Assembly: GCA_020024915.1 (NCBI GenBank)
Contig: JAHHSZ010000015.1
Coordinates: 1 to 23,736 of the forward strand
Direction of reading: 5' to 3'
Source of the DNA: Fusobacterium sp.
Lineage (GTDB): Bacteria; Fusobacteriota; Fusobacteriia; Fusobacteriales; Fusobacteriaceae
DNA length: 23,736 nt
Of the stretch, positions 7,747-16,155 are shown piece after piece. The notes under the pieces are model-generated. The model did not search any database, was not told where the DNA came from, and saw only the letters and a program-made list of their open reading frames with translations. A program made the position numbers and the translations under genes. The number at the start of each line of letters is the position of its first letter. Position 1 is the first letter of the stretch.

Positions 7747-8709
7747 CTACTCTATTGGTTTTTGAATACTTTTTTTATACTCTTCCATATACTCTTTACT
7801 AACTGCTTCTATCTTTACATCTTTGCTTTCCTCTATTGGATTAGCAATATAGACTTGAGGTATCTCCTCTGATGTAGTCACTGCAAAAGTAAATTCCACA
7901 TTTGTTCCTATTCCCCATTCACCTTTATTATTAAGGGCTATTACTGAAATAGCTCCAGCGTGTCCTCTTCTTCTTTTTAACTCGTCAGTAAAATCCATTA
8001 CAGCACCTTGAGCTGCTTCTTGAGGAGTCTCTCCCTTTTTCATTCTTTGAACTACTTCATAAGATAGACAACCTTTCATTATATCTTCCCCAAGTCCTGT
8101 AGCTGCTGCTCCTCCAACTTCATTATCAACATAGAATCCTGATCCAGAAACAGGAGAATCTCCTACTCTACCTCTTTTTTTCATAAATAGTCCACTTGTT
8201 GATGTAGCCACAGCCATATCTTTTTCCTTATCAAGAGCTATCATACAAACTGTATCATGTCCATCATACGGAGAAAGATTTTTCTCGTATATCTCTTTTC
8301 TTCTCTTTTCCCAAGTTTTCTTTGCTCTCTCAGTTAGCATATTCTGTCTAACAAAACCATTTTTATGAGCATATGCCTCTGCTCCAGCTCCAACTAAGAA
8401 AATATTAAATCTATCTTCACTTAATTTTCTTGCTATTGAGACAGGATTTTTATAATCTTTTATTCCTGCTACTGCTCCTATTGATAAAGTTTTTCCATCC
8501 ATAAATGCCGCATCTAATTCTACTTCACACTCTTCATTAGGAAGTCCTCCATAACCTACAGATTTATAAAATGGATAATCTTCTACTTGCATAATAGCTT
8601 TTTCTACAGCATCTTGACATTTTCCACCGTTCTCTAATATATCAGCTCCTAGTGCAACAGCATCTCCTGCCATTCTCCAAGTTGCTATCATACCCCATTC
8701 TCTTTTCAT
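7747..8709 (-). CDS. Glycosylasparaginase (N4-(beta-N-acetylglucosaminyl)-L-asparaginase)
   Basis: This is an Ntn-hydrolase that splits the GlcNAc-Asn bond, yielding aspartate and 1-amino-GlcNAc, which breaks down to GlcNAc and ammonia. The precursor should self-cleave before Thr153 in GHDTVCM. The rest of the active site is at the same spacing from the nucleophile as I recall for human AGA: Thr171 (+18), Arg181 (+28) and Asp184 (+31) in RGRVGDSP, and Thr204 (+51) in ATGLGE. Trp11 also matches the known substrate-pocket Trp. No signal peptide is present, unlike the exported flavobacterial enzyme, so it acts in the cytosol, consistent with its place between EIIA and EIIC genes. An isoaspartyl peptidase/plant-type asparaginase is the alternative but fits the motifs less well. 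AGGAGG lies 9 nt upstream of the ATG. Confidence 0.9.
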   Translation of the reverse strand: MKREWGMIATWRMAGDAVALGADILENGGKCQDAVEKAIMQVEDYPFYKSVGYGGLPNEECEVELDAAFMDGKTLSIGAVAGIKDYKNPVSIARKLSEDRFNIFLVGAGAEAYAHKNGFVRQNMLTERAKKTWEKRRKEIYEKNLSPYDGHDTVCMIALDKEKDMAVATSTSGLFMKKRGRVGDSPVSGSGFYVDNEVGGAAATGLGEDIMKGCLSYEVVQRMKKGETPQEAAQGAVMDFTDELKRRRGHAGAISVIALNNKGEWGIGTNVEFTFAVTTSEEIPQVYIANPIEESKDVKIEAVSKEYMEEYKKSIQKPIE

Positions 8710-8740
8710 TAACTTTTTCCTCCTAAGGTTATTTCAATGA

Positions 8741-9055
8741 TTATTTATCTAATCTCTTATATAGAGCGATCATCTCTTCAATTAACTCTCTAGCAAGTAT
8801 TGAAGTCATTAAGTGGTCTTGAGCGTGTACCATTAATAGATTCATCTCTATTCCATTTCCATCTGCTTCATTACATATTAACTCTGTTTGCATCTCATGT
8901 GCTGCTAAACTTCTCTCTTTAGCTTGATCTAAACACTCTTTTGCTTTATCATAATTTCCCTCTTTTGCTTCTCTTAAAGCTTCAAATGCTAAACTTCTTG
9001 CCTCTCCTGCATTTCCTACTATTGTCATTGCTATCTCTTCAATTGTTAAACTCAT
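8741..9055 (-). CDS. PTS lactose/cellobiose-family EIIA
   Basis: The 104-residue helical protein contains LLMVHAQDHLMTS (73-85), with phospho-acceptor His77 and the metal-ligand Asp80 of trimeric IIA(lac/cel) proteins. It takes phosphate from HPr and hands it to EIIB. It is the first gene of the operon, 31 nt before glycosylasparaginase, with GGGAGG 8 nt ahead of its ATG and a strong promoter upstream. Confidence 0.94.
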   Translation of the reverse strand: MSLTIEEIAMTIVGNAGEARSLAFEALREAKEGNYDKAKECLDQAKERSLAAHEMQTELICNEADGNGIEMNLLMVHAQDHLMTSILARELIEEMIALYKRLDK

Positions 9056-9095
9056 CTATATTACCTCCCATATTTTTTTATTTATTCACATCTTT

Positions 9096-9124
9096 ATCAT
9101 ATATTATATATTATAAAAAGTCAA
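9096..9124 (-). promoter_or_regulatory. Promoter of the PTS/glycosylasparaginase operon
   Basis: TTGACT (-35, 9119-9124) and TATGAT (-10, 9096-9101) are separated by 17 bp, each 5/6 to consensus, about 40 bp before the EIIA start. No catabolite-response element is obvious to me. Confidence 0.7.
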
Positions 9125-9136
9125 ATCTATCATTTT

Positions 9137-9166
9137 TTGAACTTTTTTCGTTATTATCATTATAGT
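9137..9166 (+). promoter_or_regulatory. Possible promoter of the rep gene
   Basis: TTGAAC (9137-9142) and TATAGT (9161-9166) are spaced by 18 bp, with one TTTCGTTA motif inside the spacer. If used, the leader would be about 130 nt. Other AT-rich -10-like sequences are present, so this is a weak call. Confidence 0.35.
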
Positions 9167-9248
9167 TTTTTTGTTAATTGTTGATTTTTTATAGAATAAA
9201 TGGTAGACTAATTAGGTATAACGAAATATTATTTGTTATTTTTCGTTT
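9146..9248. repeat. Three TTTCGTTA/T motifs in the rep-PTS intergenic region
   Basis: TTTCGTTA lies at 9146-9153, its exact reverse complement TAACGAAA at 9219-9226, and TTTCGTTT at 9241-9248. The second and third form a 7-bp inverted repeat (9220-9226 with 9241-9247) around a 14-nt spacer. CG dinucleotides are scarce in this AT-rich spacer, so the repetition stands out. Candidate roles are autoregulatory or iteron-like sites for the adjacent initiator, or an operator for the divergent PTS operon. Confidence 0.4.
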
Positions 9249-9301
9249 TATTTTTATGAAAATTATATTCAAAATTTTTTTAATTTTTTAAGGTGGTATG
9301 T

Positions 9302-10420
9302 ATGAATGAAAAAAATGACAAAATAAGTCTTTTAGATTTTGAATTAATTGAAAAAGATATTAAACTTGATTTTACAAAACACTTAACAAAAAAAGATAAG
9401 GAGTTATTTCGTAATATAAGATTGCAAAAATACAATCACATATCTTTAAATAAATTTTTAAAAATTTTTAATTTTACTGAAAAAGAGGAGATTTTAAAAT
9501 ATCTAAATAGTTTGATGAGTAAAACTATCACAATCTTCTCTAAAGAGAATAACTATTTTACCTGTATAAGTATACTACAATCTTATTATATTAACAATGA
9601 AACTATATATCTTGTATTTTCAGACGAAATTACTAATTCATTTAAAAAAGGATCTTTTTTTGATAGAGTCGGTCTGAGAAACATACTATTTCTTGAGGAG
9701 AAATTCTCCTATCGTCTCTATCAATATATTTACAATAATAAAGATAACAATATCTATATTCCAGTTGATACTCTTCGTGAAATTCTTGAAATAGGCAACT
9801 CTTATAAAAGATTTTATGACATTGAAAAAAATCTTCTCATTCCAATACTAGAAGATATTAAAACCAATGGTAAATTAAATCTTGAATATGAAAAAGTTAA
9901 AAATGGCGAACATAAAAGTGCCAAAATTTTAGGAATAACAATTTGTAAGAAGATTGATTCTAATTCAATTGCTGAGGAAAATACAACTCAATTTATTGAT
10001 TCATTAATGGCTAAACTAGGGAAAAATATTAAAAATTTCTCTGAAATATACTCCCTACTTTTAAAATCTGTAGCAGAGTATGGGGAGGAGTTTGTAAAAA
10101 ATAAAGTTGAATATGTTTTGCTCAATTTTGATATTGATATTGAAAAACATCTCCAACTATCTCTTGCACAAAATGAGGAACTTGATAAACCTGATTATAT
10201 TTTGAAAAAGAAATTTAAATCTCTATTTCAAATGCATACAGATATCCTTGTCTTTATTCAAAAGAATAATCTTCCTCAACTATCTAAATATATGTTTACT
10301 ATTACTCTTTACTCTCTAAAAGATAAAGAGACAGTAGTTTTAAAAGATAAAACTCTCTCTATAAAGATAAGTTACAATAAAAATGATACATCAATTATTG
10401 AGTTTTATGTTCATAAATAA
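9302..10420 (+). CDS. Rep_3-type replication initiator (RepB-like)
   Basis: The 372-residue protein resembles plasmid initiators of the Rep_3 family, which bind iterons and open an origin through two winged-helix domains. The second one is best seen at about residues 130-215: FSYRLYQYIYNN, then IYIPVDTLREIL and SYKRFYDIEKNLLIPILEDI, followed by LEYEKVKNG. About 150 C-terminal residues are not recognisable to me. The frame can start at GTG 9293, but AAGGTGG (9290-9296) is the ribosome binding site, so ATG 9302 is the start. It lies alone between a PTS operon and housekeeping genes, suggesting an integrated plasmid remnant or a domesticated initiator. No partition or mobilisation gene is present. 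Confidence 0.75.
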   Translation: MNEKNDKISLLDFELIEKDIKLDFTKHLTKKDKELFRNIRLQKYNHISLNKFLKIFNFTEKEEILKYLNSLMSKTITIFSKENNYFTCISILQSYYINNETIYLVFSDEITNSFKKGSFFDRVGLRNILFLEEKFSYRLYQYIYNNKDNNIYIPVDTLREILEIGNSYKRFYDIEKNLLIPILEDIKTNGKLNLEYEKVKNGEHKSAKILGITICKKIDSNSIAEENTTQFIDSLMAKLGKNIKNFSEIYSLLLKSVAEYGEEFVKNKVEYVLLNFDIDIEKHLQLSLAQNEELDKPDYILKKKFKSLFQMHTDILVFIQKNNLPQLSKYMFTITLYSLKDKETVVLKDKTLSIKISYNKNDTSIIEFYVHK

Positions 10421-10640
10421 TTTTAATAGATTTCTACCAATTGTCATCACCTATAGTAGCTTTTATCTTTGGTCATATTCAAAAATTAATAATTGGGAAG
10501 AAGAGTGCTAAATTAGATATAGGTATATTAGTATTTCTAATTGAGATGGCAGTTGACAACAATACTGTTGCTATAATAATCAGATGCTCCTATTTATTCT
10601 CACTTTAATTTTTATAAAATTAAAAAATAAAGAAGCTTAA
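10417..10640 (+). pseudogene. Frameshifted remnant of a membrane transporter, probably NhaC-type antiporter
   Basis: Between rep and the terminator the frame 10417-10608 stays open without a usable start. It reads as membrane protein: SSPIVAFIFGHIQKLIIGKK, then LDIGILVFLIEMAVDNNTVAIII. The NNTVAI segment resembles the conserved ANNTVAI stretch I recall from NhaC Na+/H+ antiporters. The frame then shifts near 10570-10590, and the +2 frame continues with MLLFILTLIFIKLKNKEA and a stop at 10638-10640, a plausible native C-terminal membrane helix. So this is the 3' end of a gene whose 5' part was lost, perhaps when the rep gene arrived. Being a remnant is well supported; the family is less certain. 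Confidence 0.5.
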
Positions 10641-10643
10641 AAT

Positions 10644-10700
10644 AAAAAGGAAAATACTACTATAATAGGCATTATCCTATGAGCAACTTTTTTCCTTTTT
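10644..10700. terminator. Long bidirectional terminator
   Basis: AAAAAGGAAAA (10644-10654) pairs with TTTTCCTTTTT (10690-10700). A second small hairpin, ATAGG/CCTAT (10665-10669 with 10676-10680), lies within the loop. T-runs follow on both strands. It closes the disA operon on the minus strand and the rep/remnant unit on the plus strand. Confidence 0.7.
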
Positions 10701-10715
10701 ATATTTTTACTTCTA

Positions 10716-11768
10716 TTACACTTTTTCCAATTCAACAGTCAATTTCAATCTTTTCAAACCACTTTTTAAGGCTTTTATCTTAACCTTACTTATTTTCATA
10801 TCTGATAACTCTTCATCTGGTACATCTTGAAGTTTTGAAATACTATTGTATCTATTTATCAATTTCTCTATATCTTTTTTTGTTAACTTACTTATTCTAC
10901 CTAGTAATCTATATCCCCTAGGACTTACCTCATTATCTAGTAAACTATAACTCTTTCCATAACCAAGAGAGTGTGAAAAATTTTCTACCTCTAGCAACTC
11001 TTCATCATTTAGATTTTTCATTTTCTCTTTTACTTCTTTGTATTCCACTCCGTCTTCTATATAGTCTCTGATTAAATTGTACTCATTTTCCTCAATATCC
11101 TGATTTAAATCTTGAAATTGAAGATTTAATAATCTTCCCTCTACACCCAATTCGACAACGCAGTTGTTTACCTCTGCTCCTATTCTTCTTAACATTTCAA
11201 ATCTCTGTAGTGCAGTAGCCACATCATATAAAGTTGCTGTATTATCCAGCTCTAATATTGTTAAATTTGCTAAAGCTCTATCTAAAACCGCCTTATATCT
11301 CTCCATTGTTTTTATAGCCTGAGCTGCCTCGTTCTCTATTGAAGAGGCATCTTTTAATCTATATCTTATCTCATCTTTGTATAAAGTTATCACATTTCTT
11401 CTCTCCGAAACTGCTATTACTAATTTCCCTATCTGTTGACCTGATCTTTGAGCTGTTCTATGTCTCGTTCCACTTTCTGTAGATTTATATTTTCTATCTG
11501 GTTGTAAATGAACATTAGCATACATTATCTTTTTACACTCTGCATCTAAAATTATTGCTCCATCCATTTTTGCCAATTCATATACTCTTTCTGGAGTAAA
11601 ATCACATTCTAAATAAAATCCACCATCTACCATTTTTTTTACATTTTCATCAAAGCCTATAACTATTAAAGCTCCCAATCCTGCTTCTAATATATTATTT
11701 AATCCTTCTCTAAGAGCTGTTCCTGGTGTCACAAATGACAGCATCTCTCCCAATTTTTTACTGTCCAT
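10716..11768 (-). CDS. disA: DisA, diadenylate cyclase and DNA integrity scanning protein
   Basis: DisA makes the second messenger c-di-AMP from two ATP and scans DNA for branched structures. The DAC domain (about 1-150) carries DGA at 69-71 and SGTRHRTA at 99-106, the nucleotide-binding signatures. A helical linker follows, and a C-terminal helix-hairpin-helix domain (about 290-350) is suggested by LLGRISKLTKKDIEKLI. The 350 aa length is normal. The start codon lies inside radA (11-nt overlap), with AAAGGA about 10 nt ahead, so translation is likely coupled. RadA is a known DisA partner in Bacillus, so the pairing is functional as well as positional. It is the last gene before the operon terminator. 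Confidence 0.95.
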   Translation of the reverse strand: MDSKKLGEMLSFVTPGTALREGLNNILEAGLGALIVIGFDENVKKMVDGGFYLECDFTPERVYELAKMDGAIILDAECKKIMYANVHLQPDRKYKSTESGTRHRTAQRSGQQIGKLVIAVSERRNVITLYKDEIRYRLKDASSIENEAAQAIKTMERYKAVLDRALANLTILELDNTATLYDVATALQRFEMLRRIGAEVNNCVVELGVEGRLLNLQFQDLNQDIEENEYNLIRDYIEDGVEYKEVKEKMKNLNDEELLEVENFSHSLGYGKSYSLLDNEVSPRGYRLLGRISKLTKKDIEKLINRYNSISKLQDVPDEELSDMKISKVKIKALKSGLKRLKLTVELEKV

Positions 11769-13146
11769 CTTTATTCATCCTTTCTAAAAGTTCTTCTAAA
11801 TTTTTTAAATATATCAGTTTTAAGTTATAATTTTTCTTATCAATCTCTTTTCTATTAGCTTCTGGTATATAAACCCCTTTAAATCCTAATTTTTCTAATT
11901 CTCTAAGTCTTTTATCTATAAAAAATACCTTTCTAATCTCTCCTCTTAGCCCCAACTCTCCAATAGCGGCAATCTTCTGACTTATCTCCACACCTTTATA
12001 TATTGATAATATTGATATTAAAACTGCCAAATCTGCTGCTGGATCTTCAATACTAAGTCCTCCAGGAATATTTACAAACAAATCTTTCATGGCTAAATTC
12101 ATATACATCTTTTTTTCAGCAATTGCCATTAAAATTTGTATTCTATTTTTATCAAAACCTTGTACTATCCTTTTAGGAATTCCAATAGTTACCTCTGTAA
12201 GAAGAGTTTGTACCTCTAATAAAAATACTTTAGTTCCTTCTAATACAGGAACCACCATACTTCCTATATTTTTTTCTTCTCTCTCACTAAGAAAATATTC
12301 AGATGAATTTTTTATCTCTTTCATTCCGTCTTCTTCCATACTAAAAACTGCTAACTCATTTGTTGAACCAAATCTATTTTTAGTACTTCTTAAGATACGA
12401 TAAAAAAGTCCTTCTTCTCCCTCAAAATTAAATACTGCGTCTACCATATGTTCCAATAATTTAGGCCCTGCCACTTTTCCATCTTTTGTAATATGTCCAA
12501 CTATAAAAAATGAAATCCCATATTTTTTAGCTAACTCTATTATCTTTAATGTACACTCCCTTATCTGTGTAGGTGTTCCTGGTATTGAATCTACAATTGA
12601 ATTATACAATGTTTGTATTGAATCTACTATCACAACTTTAGGTTTTCTCGCTATTAAAAATTCATATATTTTTGAAATATCTGTCTCTGACATCAAATAA
12701 AGATTTTTACTCTTTATTTTCAATCTCTCTCCTCTGCTCTTTACTTGTGCTGGAGATTCTTCCCCTGATATATAAATTACATCTCCATATGCAGTATATT
12801 CATTTGCAACCTGTAATAATAAAGTTGATTTTCCTATCCCAGGATTCCCAGTGATAAGAATGACTTCACCACACAACAATCCTCCACCTAATACTCTATC
12901 AAACTCACCTATTTGAGTTTTGTATCTATCACTCTCCTCTATTATGACATTATTAAAAGAAAAAACTTTCTCTGAAGTTTCCTTTATAGATACTGCTGAA
13001 GAGATTACTGGTGCACCTACAGCTGATGAAACTTCCAGCTCCTCTTCAAAAGTTCCCCAACTATTGCATTGTGGACACTTTCCCGTCCATTTTGCAGTTT
13101 TATATCCACATTCACTACATACATAAAAACTCTTAGTTTTTGCCAT
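11758..13146 (-). CDS. radA: RadA (Sms) DNA repair ATPase
   Basis: RadA is a hexameric helicase-like ATPase that drives branch migration in recombination. The sequence shows the N-terminal zinc finger (Cys10, Cys13, Cys24, Cys27), Walker A GNPGIGKST (100-108), Walker B VVIVDS (171-176), the RadA-specific KNRFG (256-260) and a Lon-protease-like C-terminal domain from about 340. At 462 aa it is full length. The ribosome binding site is weak (AGG, 6 nt before the ATG) and lies at the end of coaD, 7 nt away, so translation may depend on read-in from coaD. Confidence 0.96.
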   Translation of the reverse strand: MAKTKSFYVCSECGYKTAKWTGKCPQCNSWGTFEEELEVSSAVGAPVISSAVSIKETSEKVFSFNNVIIEESDRYKTQIGEFDRVLGGGLLCGEVILITGNPGIGKSTLLLQVANEYTAYGDVIYISGEESPAQVKSRGERLKIKSKNLYLMSETDISKIYEFLIARKPKVVIVDSIQTLYNSIVDSIPGTPTQIRECTLKIIELAKKYGISFFIVGHITKDGKVAGPKLLEHMVDAVFNFEGEEGLFYRILRSTKNRFGSTNELAVFSMEEDGMKEIKNSSEYFLSEREEKNIGSMVVPVLEGTKVFLLEVQTLLTEVTIGIPKRIVQGFDKNRIQILMAIAEKKMYMNLAMKDLFVNIPGGLSIEDPAADLAVLISILSIYKGVEISQKIAAIGELGLRGEIRKVFFIDKRLRELEKLGFKGVYIPEANRKEIDKKNYNLKLIYLKNLEELLERMNKDGQ

Positions 13147-13153
13147 TTATAAC

Positions 13154-13648
13154 CTATCCCTTTATATTTTTAGCTTTATTTTTCACTATATCCACTATTT
13201 TGGTATCTACAAAAATATCTAGTCTTGCTCCTACAGTTGCTGCTTCTCTTACTGCACTTGAACTTAAATACATGTACTCTCTTGCTGCTGGTATAAATAT
13301 TGTATCAACCTCTCCAGCTGAAAGATCGTGATTTACAAAAGCATAACCTAACTCATACTCATAATCAGATACTGCTCTCAATCCTCTTATGATAATCTCT
13401 GCATTATGCTCCTTCATAAAATCTATTAACAGTCCATCAAAACTCTTTACTTCTACCTTTTCTCCAAATTCATTTGTTAGCATTTTTATCAGTTCTTTTC
13501 TCTCTTCCAATGAAAACCAACATTTTTTATTGGCATTATTCATAACTGCCACTATTAATTTATCTGTTATTTTTAAAGATTTTTTTATAACATCAAAATG
13601 CCCTTTAGTTATTGGATCAAAACTTCCTGCATATACTCCTATTTTCAT
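13154..13648 (-). CDS. coaD: Phosphopantetheine adenylyltransferase
   Basis: CoaD joins ATP and 4'-phosphopantetheine to dephospho-CoA, the penultimate step of CoA synthesis. Visible are GSFDPITKGH (8-17) with the nucleotidyl-transferase T/HxGH motif ending in His17, IIIRGLRAVSDYEYE, and the YLSSSAVRE segment near the C-terminus. The 164 aa length is typical. It lies 10 nt after rng. CoA feeds the 4'-phosphopantetheine arm of the ACP encoded further upstream in the same cluster. Confidence 0.96.
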   Translation of the reverse strand: MKIGVYAGSFDPITKGHFDVIKKSLKITDKLIVAVMNNANKKCWFSLEERKELIKMLTNEFGEKVEVKSFDGLLIDFMKEHNAEIIIRGLRAVSDYEYELGYAFVNHDLSAGEVDTIFIPAAREYMYLSSSAVREAATVGARLDIFVDTKIVDIVKNKAKNIKG

Positions 13649-13658
13649 ATATTCACCT

Positions 13659-15128
13659 TTACTTTATTAAAACAATCTCATACCTATAATTATTTTGTTT
13701 ATTTTCTTCCAATATAAGATCCTTCTTTCTATTTTTTACAAAATCTTCTACAAACTCAAAATACAACTCTTTAAAAGCTATCTTTAATTTTTTGGATAAT
13801 ATTATTTTTATCTTTGATATGTCCTCATCTTTTGCACAGTTTCTAATCTCTGACATCATCTCATGAATAACTGCATCCTTAGATTTTATCTTTCCTGTTC
13901 CACTACACATTGGACAAGCTTCTTGAAAATAACTATACAATGGTTTTCCTGTTCTTTTTCTAGTCATCTCTATCAAACCTAAATCTGTAAAATGAACGAT
14001 ATTATTTTTTATTCTATCTTTGGCCAGATTCTCTTCCAATGTCTTTAATACCTGTTCCTTATCCTTATCCAATCTCATATCAATAAAATCTATTATTATA
14101 ATTCCACCATAATTTCTCAATCTCAACTGTCTTGGAATCTCTCTTGCAGCCTCTAAATTTGTATTTAAAACTGTCTTTTCAAGATTGTAGCTTCCTGTAT
14201 TCTTTCCTGTATTTACATCAATACTTATCAATGCTTCTGTTTTCTGAATTACCAGTGAGCCACCACATTCTAATCTTACCTCTTCCTTTAAAGCGTTTTG
14301 TATCTCTTTATCAATTTCAAATACTTCAAATATATTTCTTTCATCTTCTCCTTTAAAAAGTTTTATCTTTGTTTTTAAAGTTTTTTCACTAAAAGCATTT
14401 ATATAATCTATAATTTCCCAATAAGCTTCCTCATTATCAACTATAAGTTCATCTATGTCGTTGGAGAAAATATCTCTTAAAACAGTTGTTATAACTCCAT
14501 TATCTTTATATAACACCTCTCCTATTCTAGCCTTTTTCGTTTTTTTCTCTATATCTTCCCATTTTTTTACTAGGTACTCTAGCTCTCTTTCAAAATGAAA
14601 AATACTCTTTCCAAAGGCTGCTGTTCTAATTATAATTCCCATGTTTTCAGGCTTTATGTCCTTAAATATCTCCTCTAATCTAGATCTCTCTTCCTCATCT
14701 TTTATCTTTTTAGATATTGCAAGATGATCATTATTTGGCATCAATACCAAGTATTTTCCAGGCAATGTATAGTGTGTAGTCACCCTTGCACCCTTGCTTC
14801 CTCTTGGCTCATTCAAAACCTGTACTACAACCTCATCTCCAACATTTAATATATCCTCTATTGGTCGTTCACTATTACATATCCCATCTAAATACTTTTC
14901 TTCAAACTCTCTCAGATCATTTACATAGAGAAAGGCATTTTTTTCTAACCCTATATTTAAAAAAGCTGACTCCATTCCAGGAAGAACATTGGCTACTTTT
15001 CCTTTATAAATACTCCCATTTATTCTTCCCTCTTCTTCTCTTTCAATCAGAATCTCAATCACTTTTTTATCTTCAATTATAGCTGCTCTTGACTGAAACT
15101 CATCTATGTTGATCACTATCTGATTCAT
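13659..15128 (-). CDS. rng: RNase G (RNase E/G family endoribonuclease)
   Basis: This cytoplasmic endonuclease processes rRNA 5' ends and mRNA. An S1 domain is at about 38-120. The catalytic aspartates are Asp304 in SIDVNTG and Asp347 in IIIIDFIDM, and the zinc-link motif is CPMC (405-408) followed by SGTG. At 489 aa it is RNase G length, without the long scaffold tail of RNase E. The ATG lies inside the end of the radical SAM gene (29-nt overlap), with AGGAGAG about 10 nt ahead. Confidence 0.94.
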   Translation of the reverse strand: MNQIVINIDEFQSRAAIIEDKKVIEILIEREEEGRINGSIYKGKVANVLPGMESAFLNIGLEKNAFLYVNDLREFEEKYLDGICNSERPIEDILNVGDEVVVQVLNEPRGSKGARVTTHYTLPGKYLVLMPNNDHLAISKKIKDEEERSRLEEIFKDIKPENMGIIIRTAAFGKSIFHFERELEYLVKKWEDIEKKTKKARIGEVLYKDNGVITTVLRDIFSNDIDELIVDNEEAYWEIIDYINAFSEKTLKTKIKLFKGEDERNIFEVFEIDKEIQNALKEEVRLECGGSLVIQKTEALISIDVNTGKNTGSYNLEKTVLNTNLEAAREIPRQLRLRNYGGIIIIDFIDMRLDKDKEQVLKTLEENLAKDRIKNNIVHFTDLGLIEMTRKRTGKPLYSYFQEACPMCSGTGKIKSKDAVIHEMMSEIRNCAKDEDISKIKIILSKKLKIAFKELYFEFVEDFVKNRKKDLILEENKQNNYRYEIVLIK

Positions 15129-16155
15129 TTCTTTTTAACTCTCCTCTTAGTATATCTAACCTAGAATATTTTTTTCCATTTACAACTACATCATCTTTTT
15201 TGATTGAATTATCTATCTTTATATTAAAATACTCTTTTAATCTCAACCTATTAGCTTTATTTATTCCAACAAATTTTGAAATAGACTTCTCATTGGCTAA
15301 AATATCTAATTTTTTATCTTTCAATGCTATATCTCTAAAGAAGTCACAGTGTATCTCTGTTTCAACTAACTCTCTAAATGCTGAATGGAATGGGCCTGCA
15401 ATAACTACTCCATCTTCTCTCAAATCATCACTTGGCTGTAATCCTACTCTGATTACATTCACTCCTTTACTCTCTACAAGAGAGTAAATTTTCCTAGTTA
15501 TCTCAACAGCCTCTTCTAATGTTAATGGAGTATATTCTCCATTGTAAAACATTCTCTCCATCTTAGTATTTTTTATCACTAATGTCGGATATATTCTTAC
15601 CATATCTGGTTCCATAGCCAAGGCTTTTTTAGCTGTTTCATACTCTTTTTCTTGAGTAGATTTTGGTAATCCTATCATCAATTGGATTCCAACTTTTATC
15701 CCATATTTTTTTAGTAATCTACAAGCATTTTCTACTACCTCTAGAGAATAGTATCTCTCAGTTGCCAACAACACATCTTTATCAAGAGATTGAACTCCTA
15801 ATTCAACAACTGTTACTCCATATTTTTTTAACTGCTCTACTATCTCCTCTGTTATACAATCTGGACGAGTAGACAATCTTATCCCATCAATACTTTCAGT
15901 TTTTATATATTCATAAGTTGTCTCTAAGTATTCTTTTTGTAAATTCATAGAAATTCCTGTAAAAGTTCCACCAAAGAAAGCCACTTCTTTCTTGGAATTC
16001 TTTGGAAGAGTTTCTAAATATGTCTCTATTGTATCTTTTAAATCTTGAATTGTAACATCTGTTTCTCTACCATTTATCTTTTTTTGATTACAAAAAACAC
16101 ATGAATTTGGGCAACCAAAATGACTTATAAATATGGGAATATTATAGTGCTTCAT
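15100..16155 (-). CDS. Elp3-like radical SAM protein of unknown substrate
   Basis: The radical SAM cluster is CPNSCVFC (Cys15, Cys19, Cys22), followed by FFGGTFTG and a TIM-barrel with STRPDCI, ELGVQS and IGLPKST, the series seen in Elp3/YhcC-like proteins. The C-terminal part has no visible acetyltransferase domain. The 351-aa size and a place between rnc and other cell-cycle or RNA genes are shared with Clostridium relatives. The link to RNase III and RNase G suggests an RNA modification role, but that is inference. It overlaps rnc by 14 nt and rng by 29 nt. Confidence 0.85.
   Translation of the reverse strand: MKHYNIPIFISHFGCPNSCVFCNQKKINGRETDVTIQDLKDTIETYLETLPKNSKKEVAFFGGTFTGISMNLQKEYLETTYEYIKTESIDGIRLSTRPDCITEEIVEQLKKYGVTVVELGVQSLDKDVLLATERYYSLEVVENACRLLKKYGIKVGIQLMIGLPKSTQEKEYETAKKALAMEPDMVRIYPTLVIKNTKMERMFYNGEYTPLTLEEAVEITRKIYSLVESKGVNVIRVGLQPSDDLREDGVVIAGPFHSAFRELVETEIHCDFFRDIALKDKKLDILANEKSISKFVGINKANRLRLKEYFNIKIDNSIKKDDVVVNGKKYSRLDILRGELKRNESDSDQHR

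Noticed and set aside
8941..9165. Leu-rich plus-strand open frame across the EIIA start
   Set aside because: It is opposite the EIIA gene and its promoter, and is low-complexity; a shadow frame.
9293..9301. GTG start for the rep gene
   Set aside because: The GTG is part of the AAGGTGG ribosome binding site; ATG 9302 is correctly spaced.
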